From: Chryseolinea soli
Lineage (GTDB): Bacteria > Bacteroidota > Bacteroidia > Cytophagales > Cyclobacteriaceae
DNA length: 64,000 nt
Assembly (NCBI RefSeq): GCF_003589925.1
Contig: NZ_CP032382.1
Coordinates: 3,038,001-3,102,000 of the forward strand
Reading direction: 5' to 3'
In this document: positions 34,954-42,215 of the stretch, piece after piece
Numbering within the stretch: the first letter of the stretch is position 1
Layout of the letters: each line of letters opens with the position of its first letter
Program-made: the position numbers and the translations under genes
The notes under the pieces: generated by a model
Seen by the model: only the letters and a program-made list of their open reading frames with translations
What the model was told of the DNA's origin: nothing
Databases searched by the model: none

Positions 34954-35919
34954 ATGAAACGATTTCTGAAGATTGCCGGCAAGATCGTGGGCGCCCTGGT
35001 GGCCATCGTCCTGGTATTTGTCGTCTATATCGAGGTTAGCTACAAACGTACGTTCCAGGCACCCCCTACCGGCATCACGGCAAGCCGGGATACGGCCGTG
35101 ATCGCCCGCGGCCGCTATATTGTGAAAGGCCCCGCACACTGCTGGACCTGCCACGCCAGCAAGGAGGCCATCGCCCGGCAAGGCAACGACCCCGGTAGCG
35201 CTCCCATGAGCGGTGGCGTGGAGTTTAAGACGCCCGTGGCAACCTTCTACACGCCCAACCTCACCCCCGACCCGGAAACCGGTATCGGCCGCCTCAGCGA
35301 CGAGCAAGTGGCGAGGGCCATTCGCTATGGCGTGAACCACAGCGACCACGCCCTGGCGCCCTTCATGATGTTCCAGTCGATGAACGATGAGGACCTGACG
35401 GCCGTGGTCTCCTATCTGCGGTCGACCCCGCCGGTGAAAAATGAAGTGCCCGAGCGGGACCTGAACCTGTTGGGGAAAATGATCTCGCGGTTCCTGCTTG
35501 AGCCTGACCTGAAGCCGGATGTGAAGCCGGCCGTGGCGCACGACTCTTCGGCCGTGTATGGCGAGTACCTGGTGCAGGCAATGGCAAATTGCCGGGCGTG
35601 TCATACGAAGCGCGATGAGACAGGCGCTTTTGTGGGGGAGCCATTTGCGGGGGGCAGTCCCATGGAAACGGAAACGGGTACATTCATCACCCCCAATCTC
35701 ACGCCGCACGCCACGACAGGCCGCATCTATACGTGGACGCCGGAGCAGTTTGTGCAGCGGTTTAAATTAGGGAAAGGGCCGGAGGGGAGTCACATGCCGT
35801 GGGAGGCGTATTCAAATATGTCGGAGCAGGATTTGAAAGCGATCTATGCTTTTTTGAGAACGTTGAAGCCGGTGGATAATAAGGTGGCGAGTACGTTTGT
35901 TCCGAAGCGGATGGAATAG
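34954..35919 (+). CDS. Membrane-anchored di-heme c-type cytochrome
   Basis: 321 residues. An N-terminal anchor helix (GKIVGALVAIVLVFVVYIEV) is followed by two cytochrome c domains with heme sites CWTCH (about residue 67) and CRACH (about residue 213). The order and spacing resemble the cytochrome subunits of alcohol or aldehyde dehydrogenases, though no dehydrogenase gene is adjacent. It would carry electrons in the periplasm to a terminal oxidase. A divergent AraC regulator sits upstream. Confidence 0.87.
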   Translation: MKRFLKIAGKIVGALVAIVLVFVVYIEVSYKRTFQAPPTGITASRDTAVIARGRYIVKGPAHCWTCHASKEAIARQGNDPGSAPMSGGVEFKTPVATFYTPNLTPDPETGIGRLSDEQVARAIRYGVNHSDHALAPFMMFQSMNDEDLTAVVSYLRSTPPVKNEVPERDLNLLGKMISRFLLEPDLKPDVKPAVAHDSSAVYGEYLVQAMANCRACHTKRDETGAFVGEPFAGGSPMETETGTFITPNLTPHATTGRIYTWTPEQFVQRFKLGKGPEGSHMPWEAYSNMSEQDLKAIYAFLRTLKPVDNKVASTFVPKRME

Positions 35920-36029
35920 AGTTTGATCAAGGCGCTTTAATCATCGACACAGCATACGCGTAGTGTGTTGTGTTGATTTTTTAAACTTGGGGTACGCATG
36001 GGTTTCTTCGGTTCCAAGTGCAGTGATGG

Positions 36030-36083
36030 TGCGCCATGAAAATTGTGTGCGTTGATTTCGTTTGTGCTTGGCGCATTTTTTTT
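36030..36083 (+). terminator. Possible terminator after the cytochrome gene
   Basis: TGCGCCA (36030-36036) pairs with TGGCGCA (36069-36075) across a 32-base loop, followed by eight T. It is 110 bases past the cytochrome stop, and the long loop weakens the call. Confidence 0.35.
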
Positions 36084-36093
36084 GGTTTGCTTT

Positions 36094-36139
36094 CCCCCAG
36101 TTTCACTGGGGGTTATGATGGGGAACCCCTACGGGGTTC
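36094..36139. repeat. Pair of REP-like palindromes
   Basis: CCCCCAGT (36094-36101) with ACTGGGGG (36105-36112) followed by TTAT, then GAACCCC (36123-36129) with GGGGTTC (36133-36139). The first resembles the palindrome at 424-443. Two adjacent palindromes in an intergenic gap are typical of REP/BIME elements. Confidence 0.5.
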
Positions 36140-36280
36140 GGGTGCACTTTTTTTGTGCGTTAATAATATGATTGTGCTGATGCGTAGCTTCAGGTTCACT
36201 GGGCGATGATGTTTATTTGGGATTTAGGTGCGGGTATTCTTGTTGGGGAAGCGTATTAAAACTTTACCGGATCTTTAAGA

Positions 36281-36380
36281 GGGGCCGGCCAGGGATAGAA
36301 ATGGAAAGCCCGAAGTGTGTGGGCTGGAGCGTGGCCGGACTTGGAATGGATAGCCCGGCCCGAGGTACGAGGGGGCCGCC
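36281..36380 (+). repeat. Dispersed intergenic repeat, short copy
   Basis: About 100 bases sharing ordered blocks with 6539-6706 (reverse orientation): GGCCAGGGATAGAA, TGGAAAGCCCGAAGTG, TGGCCGGACTTGGAA, GGATAGCCCG and CGAGGGGGCCGCC. It lacks the 65-base hairpin insert of the other copy. The remaining bases of 35920-36484 hold the palindromes listed above and no gene. Confidence 0.75.
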
Positions 36381-36484
36381 GATATTTCCTTTTTTGTTTC
36401 CGCTACTATTTTGTCTTCACTAATTTTTTACTTCTGCCATCCTCTCGTTTGCGCACCTCATGCATTTGCTGTGCGCGGCGGTTC

Positions 36485-37921
36485 TCATTTTTTTTTCAGG
36501 CTCACGATGTTTTCAACGTGGACGGTATGCGGGAACATGTCTACCGGTTGAACCCTCAGGATTTCGTAGTTGTCGGCGAGCAAACTCAGGTCGCGGGCTT
36601 GCGTGGCCGGGTTGCAGCTCACATAGACGATGCGTTGTGGGGCGGCTTTGAGGATCATGCCGCAGACGGCTTCGTGCATGCCGGCGCGCGGTGGGTCGGT
36701 GATGATCGTGTCGGGGGTGCCGTGTTGGGAAAGAAACGATTCGTCGAGCAGGTCTTTGATGTCGCCGGCGTGGAAGTCGGTGTTGGTGATGTTGTTGATG
36801 CGCGAGTTCACCTTGGCGTCTTCGATGGCGGCCGCGACATACTCGAGGCCTACCACTTTTTGAGCCTGTGCCGCTACGAAGTTGGCGATGGTGCCCGTGC
36901 CGGTGTATAGATCATAAACCCGTTCGTGGCCCTTCAGCTCGGCCATCTCCCACGCTAATTTGTAGAGTTGATAGGCTTGGTCGGAGTTGGTCTGATAGAA
37001 CGACTTGGGGCCGACGCGGAATTGGAGTACGCCGCTGCCGTCGGGTTTGGGCATGTGTTCGGTGATGTAGGGATTGCCTTTCCAACAAATGATGTCGAGG
37101 TCGTGGAAGGTGTCGTTCTTTTTTCCGTTGATGATATAGTTGAACGATGTGATCTGCGGGAAATCCTTTTCCAATCGCCGCAGGATCTTTTCGGTCCATT
37201 CCATTTTGTCGTAGGTGACCTGCAGGATGATCATCACTTCGCCGGTGTTGGCCGTGCGAATAGTGATGGTGCGAAGAAAACCCACCTGTTTTCGAAGATC
37301 AAAAAAGGGGATACCTGCTTTGAGTGCCTCATCTTTCACGGCCAGGCGGATGGCGTTGCTGGGGTCAGGCTGGAGGTGGCACTCGGTGACGTCGAACACG
37401 AGGTCGTATTTGCGCGGGATGTGATAGCCCAAGGCCGGTTGGGGTGGCATGCTTTCGGCCGGGTTTTCGAGTGCTTTCTTTTTCTCCATTTCCTCGCGTG
37501 TGAGCCAGCGCTGAGCGGAAAAAGTATAGTCTAGTTTGTTGCGATAGAACCTGGTTTTGGCGGAGGGAACGATGGTTTGGAGCGGAGGCAATGCCAGGCC
37601 CCCCAGGCGTTGCAGGTTGTCGGCCACCTGTTTCTGCTTGTATACCAATTGAGCGTCGTAGCCAATGTGTTGCCACGAGCAACCACCGCAGAGGCCAAAA
37701 TGGGTGCAAAAGGGCTGGCTTCGGCTGGGCGACAACTGTTTGACGGTGGTGACCCGCCCTTCTAAGAATGAACTTTTGATTTTGGTGAGCTGCACATCGA
37801 CGGTGTCGCCGGGGGCGCCGCCTTCCATAAACAATACCAACCCATCAATTCTGGAAACACATTTGCCCTCGGCGGCCATGGTTTCGACTACAATATTCTC
37901 GAGTACGTCTCCTTTTTTCAT
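36485..37921 (-). CDS. rlmD: 23S rRNA (uracil-C5)-methyltransferase RlmD/RumA family
   Basis: 478 residues. Order: TRAM domain (1-60, GDVLENIVVETMAAEGKCVSRIDG), a [4Fe-4S] cysteine set (FCTHFGLCGGCSWQH), a central RNA-binding part, and a Rossmann methyltransferase with VYDLYTGTGTIANF for S-adenosylmethionine, IITDPPRAGMHE, and the catalytic Cys in VSCNPATQARDL. It makes 5-methyluridine in 23S rRNA (or tRNA in some relatives; rlmD is assigned by length and TRAM). It is divergent from the T9SS protein gene. Confidence 0.9.
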   Translation of the reverse strand: MKKGDVLENIVVETMAAEGKCVSRIDGLVLFMEGGAPGDTVDVQLTKIKSSFLEGRVTTVKQLSPSRSQPFCTHFGLCGGCSWQHIGYDAQLVYKQKQVADNLQRLGGLALPPLQTIVPSAKTRFYRNKLDYTFSAQRWLTREEMEKKKALENPAESMPPQPALGYHIPRKYDLVFDVTECHLQPDPSNAIRLAVKDEALKAGIPFFDLRKQVGFLRTITIRTANTGEVMIILQVTYDKMEWTEKILRRLEKDFPQITSFNYIINGKKNDTFHDLDIICWKGNPYITEHMPKPDGSGVLQFRVGPKSFYQTNSDQAYQLYKLAWEMAELKGHERVYDLYTGTGTIANFVAAQAQKVVGLEYVAAAIEDAKVNSRINNITNTDFHAGDIKDLLDESFLSQHGTPDTIITDPPRAGMHEAVCGMILKAAPQRIVYVSCNPATQARDLSLLADNYEILRVQPVDMFPHTVHVENIVSLKKK

Positions 37922-37998
37922 CGGGTGGTCAAATTACGCAAAACAGGGGGTTTTCTGCTGTCGGCTTTATCCCTATATTTAATCTCTTTGAGGGGACT

Positions 37999-40707
37999 AT
38001 GAAACGGCTTTTGATCTTGTTTTTGGGTGCTTTTGCCATGCTGCCGGCCGCAGCCTCGCACATCGTGGGGGGTGAGTTTGAGATCCAATACCTCCATGAC
38101 AACCTGTACCAGGTGAACCTCATTATCTATTTCGACCAGCGCAACGGCTCGCCCGGGGCCAAAGACATCAACATCGAGGCGGCCATCTACCGGAAGAGCG
38201 ACAATGCCCTGATGGACAACATTTTTTTTACTGGCTTTACTGAAACCCCGGTGCTGTACACGCAACCGACCTGCTCGACTACCGACCTTCAGACGTCCAA
38301 GCTGGTGTACACGACGACGGTGACCCTTTCGTCGGACCGGTACAACAGCCCTTCGGGCTACTATCTGACGTGGGAACGCTGCTGCCGGAATTATGCTATT
38401 GTTAATATTTTCAGCGAAGACCCCACCTTTAGCGCTGCCGCCGCCGGACAGACCTTTTACCTGGAGTTTCCCCCCGTGACCAAGAACGGCGCGAAGTTCA
38501 TCGACTCTTCGCCGCACCTGTTCCCTCCGCTGAGTGACTACGCCTGTCCCTTCAGAAAGTATTATGTGAACTTTGGCGGTGTGGACGACGACGGTGACTC
38601 GCTGGTCTACTCGCTGGTGACGCCGTTCAGCACGCATTCGATCATCGCCGTGCCACCATTGCAACCGGCGCCTTATCCGCTTGTGACGTATCGGGACGGG
38701 TTCGGCTTTAACAACATCATGAAGGGTAACCCGGACATGCGCATCACCTATGGAGGTTTTCTGACGGTGACGCCCACCATCCAGGGACTTTTTGTGTTTG
38801 CCGTGAAGTGCGAAGAGTATCGCGACGGCAAAAAGATCGGCGAAGTGCGCCGCGATTTTCAATTGCTGGTCGTAGATCAATGTGCTCACGACGAACCACC
38901 CCAGATCCTGGGCAAGAAACTGGCCGACGCCACCTTCGCCTACGACAACACGATGAACGTGACCTTTAGCAACACCACGGCCGACGCCGACCGTTGCATC
39001 CTGGTTCAGGTGTCGGATCCCGATGCTTCGAATGTGTTGGACAACTTCACCGAGAAGGTCCACATCCAGGCCCTGGCACTTGGCTTTGACAAAGATGTGA
39101 GCGGCGTATTGCCGGCCGTGACAGAGGCCACGCTGACAAACGGCAGCACCCAACAATTCCGCATCTGCTTTCCCGAATGTCCTTACCTGGAAGGCCCCTT
39201 CCAGATCGGGATCATTGCCTACGACGACGCCTGCGCCTTGCCAATGAGCGATACGCTGAAAGTGACCGTCAATATTCAACCACCGGCAAACAACAATGCG
39301 CATTTTGTCGTGCCCGTCGCCGACGTGACGGAGACCGTGAACGAAGGCGATGTGCGAACGTGGGACCTCGATGGGGTTGACCTGGATGGCGACATGCTCC
39401 TGTTCGGGGTGATCGCCGACTTTCGCCTCGAAGATGTGGGCATGAAGATCGTCCAGGTGAAGAACGTCGCCGGCGAGTATCAGGCGCAATTGCAGTGGGA
39501 CACGCATTGTGATGTCTATGACTTTACCCATCGCACAGACTTTAAAATAACATTCACCCTGGAGGACCTCGACCTCTGTAATTTCAATCACCCCGACCAA
39601 CGGGTGTTCAACCTGACGGTGAAACTGCCCGGCAACCTCGATCCCATCATCGACTCGGACCTGACGGCCAACCCCGCCGAGCGGCGCGTGCTGGGCCTGA
39701 CGCGGAAGGTGAATGAAACGCTGGCCTTCAACGTGTTTGGAAAGGACGGCGACAACGACTTCATCGTGCTGAGTGGAAATGGCGTGGGCTTTGATATTGC
39801 CGACTACAACATCGAGTTCCCCGGCAGCAACGGCCGAGGACAGATCAGCTCGCTCTTTAAATGGAACATCTTCTGCGATAAGATCAACCTCGGTGTGAAA
39901 GATACCTTCCTGTTCGAATTCCTGGTGGTGGACAACGCCAACAAATGCCGGTTCTACAAGGCCGACACACTCGACGTGAGCGTGATCGTGGAGCCACCCG
40001 ACAACAACCAGCCCAGTTTGCAGGTGAACAACCTGAACCAACAGATCCAGTTTGTCAACAATGCCATGACGGTGGAGCTGGGTCAGCAAATCACGCTGGG
40101 GCTGGTGGGCACCGACCCCGACAATGCGCCACAACCCGATATGTTGACCATCGACCTGATCAAAGCGGAAGGCAACGTGCCCCCCACAGGCTATGTGTTC
40201 GCCGAAGGCAGGGGACGGGGCACTGCCGAAACCACCTTCGCGTGGAAGCCGGAGTGTGACATCTTTTTGGATGACGTCTACGAAAACCATTACACGTTCA
40301 CCTTTAACGTGACCGACGACCGCTGCTTCAACACCAAAGCCGACACCGTGGCGGTGGACATCACCATCAAAGACGTTGAACACGACAGCCGCGATTTCCT
40401 GCCACCCAACTTCATCACTCCCAACGGCGACAGCTACAACGACTACTTCGCCATGGTGCGGCAAGACGAATCAACCGGCCAGCTGGTAAACATCCTGCCC
40501 CGCGACAATTGCGTGGGCGTGTTTGAAGGCATCGCCATTTATAACCGCTGGGGCCGCCAGGTATTTGAGAGCAATGCGCGAGACTTCCGGTGGTATGCCG
40601 ATAGTGAGGCGGCGGGCATGTATTATTATCTGCTGAAATATTCCAATAAGGAATACAAGGGGGTGATTACGTTGTCGTTTTATGACCAGCAGTCGAATAA
40701 CCGGTGA
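37999..40707 (+). CDS. Large secreted protein with gliding-motility C-terminal domain (T9SS type B cargo)
   Basis: 902 residues with a signal peptide ending AAA-SH (about 20). The mature N-terminus SHIVGGEFEIQYLHDNLYQVNLIIYFDQ is the well-known opening of gliding-associated surface proteins. Repeated cadherin-like beta modules with D-rich turns (DDDGDSLVYS, DLDGDMLLFG, DGDNDFIVL) suggest calcium binding. The end has the CHU_C/type B signature: FITPNGDSYNDYF, then IYNRWGRQVFES and GMYYYLLKY. It should be exported by the type IX system and stay at the cell surface. Confidence 0.9.
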   Translation: MKRLLILFLGAFAMLPAAASHIVGGEFEIQYLHDNLYQVNLIIYFDQRNGSPGAKDINIEAAIYRKSDNALMDNIFFTGFTETPVLYTQPTCSTTDLQTSKLVYTTTVTLSSDRYNSPSGYYLTWERCCRNYAIVNIFSEDPTFSAAAAGQTFYLEFPPVTKNGAKFIDSSPHLFPPLSDYACPFRKYYVNFGGVDDDGDSLVYSLVTPFSTHSIIAVPPLQPAPYPLVTYRDGFGFNNIMKGNPDMRITYGGFLTVTPTIQGLFVFAVKCEEYRDGKKIGEVRRDFQLLVVDQCAHDEPPQILGKKLADATFAYDNTMNVTFSNTTADADRCILVQVSDPDASNVLDNFTEKVHIQALALGFDKDVSGVLPAVTEATLTNGSTQQFRICFPECPYLEGPFQIGIIAYDDACALPMSDTLKVTVNIQPPANNNAHFVVPVADVTETVNEGDVRTWDLDGVDLDGDMLLFGVIADFRLEDVGMKIVQVKNVAGEYQAQLQWDTHCDVYDFTHRTDFKITFTLEDLDLCNFNHPDQRVFNLTVKLPGNLDPIIDSDLTANPAERRVLGLTRKVNETLAFNVFGKDGDNDFIVLSGNGVGFDIADYNIEFPGSNGRGQISSLFKWNIFCDKINLGVKDTFLFEFLVVDNANKCRFYKADTLDVSVIVEPPDNNQPSLQVNNLNQQIQFVNNAMTVELGQQITLGLVGTDPDNAPQPDMLTIDLIKAEGNVPPTGYVFAEGRGRGTAETTFAWKPECDIFLDDVYENHYTFTFNVTDDRCFNTKADTVAVDITIKDVEHDSRDFLPPNFITPNGDSYNDYFAMVRQDESTGQLVNILPRDNCVGVFEGIAIYNRWGRQVFESNARDFRWYADSEAAGMYYYLLKYSNKEYKGVITLSFYDQQSNNR

Positions 40708-40815
40708 GGTTCCTTGTCAGTAGCTAGTAGCCAGTAGCCAGGAGTAGTTGCTGATGTTCTAACGTGCCTTAAATAATTCCGAAAATAGGGTGGCCATTTT
40801 TTTCTGCCGGTAAGC

Positions 40816-41550
40816 TTATAGGCTGACGGGCAGGAGATTATTTTCTTTTACGTAGGCCGTGGCCCCATTCCACATCACTTGCACCCAGACGTCGCGGTGG
40901 CCGACGATCTCTACGCGATGACCTTCGTCGATCACGCTGATAACGGCAGCGCCGGGCGAGGGGCCGTCCATGAGGTAGGTGTTGGCATTGCCCACGATGC
41001 CGGTGCTGGGTTTTTCGCCCAGGTTTATGTGTACTACCAGGACGAGCAACACCAGCATGGACACGATGCCCAGGGCGAGCGGACTGCGTCCGCGGCGGCG
41101 CAGGGCAAAGGTTATGCTGAGCAGCAGCACGGCGAGTGCGGCCAGGGCGATGGAAATGGGCAGGTAATAGTCGTGGTAGAAGGTGAGAAAGCGGTCGGCG
41201 TCGGTGTGTTCGTAGCCCTTGAGGTTGTATTTGGTGGCCAGTTCTTCCATTTTATCCAGCACCTGTTTGTCGTTGCTGGCCAGGTAATAGAGGTTGAGGT
41301 AATAGAGGGCCGGGCCGATGCGGTTGAGGCCTTCTTCGATATAGGCCATCTTGAGGAGCATGGCGGGCGTGTATTCGTGCTGGCCTAGGATGGACGCATA
41401 GTGGTCCAGCGACTGGGTGTATTTTTTTTTGCCATACAGCGAGTCGGCCTGCTGCAAACGGAAGCGGCCAACCTGCGCGTGGAGGCTGCCAGCCCCGAAA
41501 AATAAAGTTAACCCCAGAATGGCGAGAAATTTTAGAACCCGACTTTGCAT
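40816..41550 (-). CDS. BatE-like TPR/SH3 membrane protein
   Basis: 244 residues. Signal peptide (GLTLFFGAGSLHAQ), TPR-like helices (about 25-110, ADSLYGKKKYTQSLDHYASIL), two membrane helices near 128-148 and 157-175, and a C-terminal bacterial SH3 domain (NANTYLMDGPSPGAAVISVIDEGHRVEIVGHRDVWVQV). This is the architecture of BatE in the aerotolerance-type bat operon, but no batA-D or moxR gene is adjacent. tRNA-Lys is divergent on the right. Role unknown. Confidence 0.75.
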   Translation of the reverse strand: MQSRVLKFLAILGLTLFFGAGSLHAQVGRFRLQQADSLYGKKKYTQSLDHYASILGQHEYTPAMLLKMAYIEEGLNRIGPALYYLNLYYLASNDKQVLDKMEELATKYNLKGYEHTDADRFLTFYHDYYLPISIALAALAVLLLSITFALRRRGRSPLALGIVSMLVLLVLVVHINLGEKPSTGIVGNANTYLMDGPSPGAAVISVIDEGHRVEIVGHRDVWVQVMWNGATAYVKENNLLPVSL

Positions 41551-41630
41551 ATTTTTTATATCCTGTTACCTTTGCGTCCTCAATTACGGAAAAGCGCTCT
41601 AAACAGGCAAATGGATGTGATTTGATTGAG

Positions 41631-41703
41631 GATTCCGTAGCTCAGTTGGTAGAGCAATACACTTTTAATGTATGGGTCCTGGGTTCGAATCCCAGCGGGA
41701 TCA
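41631..41703 (+). tRNA. tRNA-Lys (TTT)
   Basis: 73 nt. Acceptor GATTCCG/CGGGATC, D arm GCTCAGTTGGTAGAGC, anticodon stem ATACA/TGTAT with loop CTTTTAA (TTT), T arm CTGGG-TTCGAAT-CCCAG. CCA is not encoded. Its 3' end is repeated twice downstream. Confidence 0.96.
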
Positions 41704-41710
41704 CAAGTAA

Positions 41711-41738
41711 GACCTGAGAATAAATCTCAGGTCTTTTT
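41711..41738 (+). terminator. Terminator of tRNA-Lys
   Basis: GACCTGAG (41711-41718) pairs with CTCAGGTC (41726-41733), followed by five T. Confidence 0.9.
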
Positions 41739-41769
41739 ATTTTAGAACACTTTCAAATTGAATGACAGG

Positions 41770-41786
41770 CCCGCTGGGATTCGAAC
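41770..41786 (-). repeat. Inverted fragment of the tRNA-Lys T arm
   Basis: These 17 bases are the exact reverse complement of 41683-41699, covering the T loop and 3' T stem of tRNA-Lys. Confidence 0.75.
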
Positions 41787-41888
41787 GAAGGATGGGCGGT
41801 TCGAAACGGAGGTTGATCAGCGTTTGGATTGTGCGTCGGGATCGACCGGAGTTCGCGAGGGGATGTGCGCATGGTGGCGGGGACGAGC

Positions 41889-41913
41889 AATCCCAGCGGG
41901 ATCACAAGTAAGA
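41889..41913 (+). repeat. Direct repeat of the tRNA-Lys 3' end (attachment-site-like)
   Basis: 25 bases identical to 41688-41712, spanning the 3' part of tRNA-Lys plus 9 bases beyond it. It is followed by its own terminator at 41925-41951. It may be an integration scar or the remnant of a duplicated tRNA gene. Confidence 0.8.
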
Positions 41914-41924
41914 TTAGAACCATG

Positions 41925-41951
41925 CGCCCCGAGCCTCTCGGGGCGTTTTTT
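41925..41951 (+). terminator. Terminator behind the second tRNA-Lys 3' fragment
   Basis: CGCCCCGAG (41925-41933) pairs with CTCGGGGCG (41937-41945), followed by six T. Confidence 0.85.
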
Positions 41952-42065
41952 GTTTTATCCGGGCAGCCCAAGCGCCTCGCTTAAGGGCTATAAAATAAAA
42001 AATGCAAGCGTATCGAGCACATGGTTCGGCTCTTGCAACTTTGATAGCTGGCGATCACCGAAGGT

Positions 42066-42084
42066 AATCCCAGCGGAATCACAA
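42066..42084 (+). repeat. Third copy of the tRNA-Lys 3' end
   Basis: 19 bases matching 41688-41706 with one G-to-A change (AATCCCAGCGGAATCACAA). It too is followed directly by a terminator. Confidence 0.7.
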
Positions 42085-42086
42085 AA

Positions 42087-42107
42087 GAGGCACGAGCCTC
42101 TTTTTTT
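42087..42107 (+). terminator. Terminator behind the third tRNA-Lys 3' fragment
   Basis: GAGGC-ACGA-GCCTC (42087-42100) followed by seven T. Confidence 0.85.
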
Positions 42108-42124
42108 GAGTTCATCTCAAACCA

Positions 42125-42161
42125 AAGCCGCTCAAATCTTATGATTTGAGCGGCTTTTTTG
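42125..42161 (+). terminator. Additional strong terminator
   Basis: AAGCCGCTCAAATC (42125-42138) pairs over 14 bp with GATTTGAGCGGCTT (42143-42156), followed by further T. It is the fourth terminator in about 450 bases and insulates the following operon from tRNA transcription. Confidence 0.9.
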
Positions 42162-42215
42162 TTTCAGCCTTAATATTTTTTGTTTATTCTTAAGTTGCGC
42201 TTAACCCATTAAAAT

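Noticed and set aside
37918..40464. An 848-codon minus-strand frame opposite the T9SS protein
   Set aside because: It mirrors the codon structure of the real gene on the other strand, is His/Val-rich and has no domain. The plus-strand protein has a signal peptide and type B sorting domain.
41770..42084. CRISPR-like repeats near tRNA-Lys
   Set aside because: The repeats are tRNA 3' ends, not evenly spaced, and no cas genes are present.
41758..42144. A 128-codon open frame behind tRNA-Lys
   Set aside because: It is built from tRNA fragments and terminators, so coding is very unlikely.
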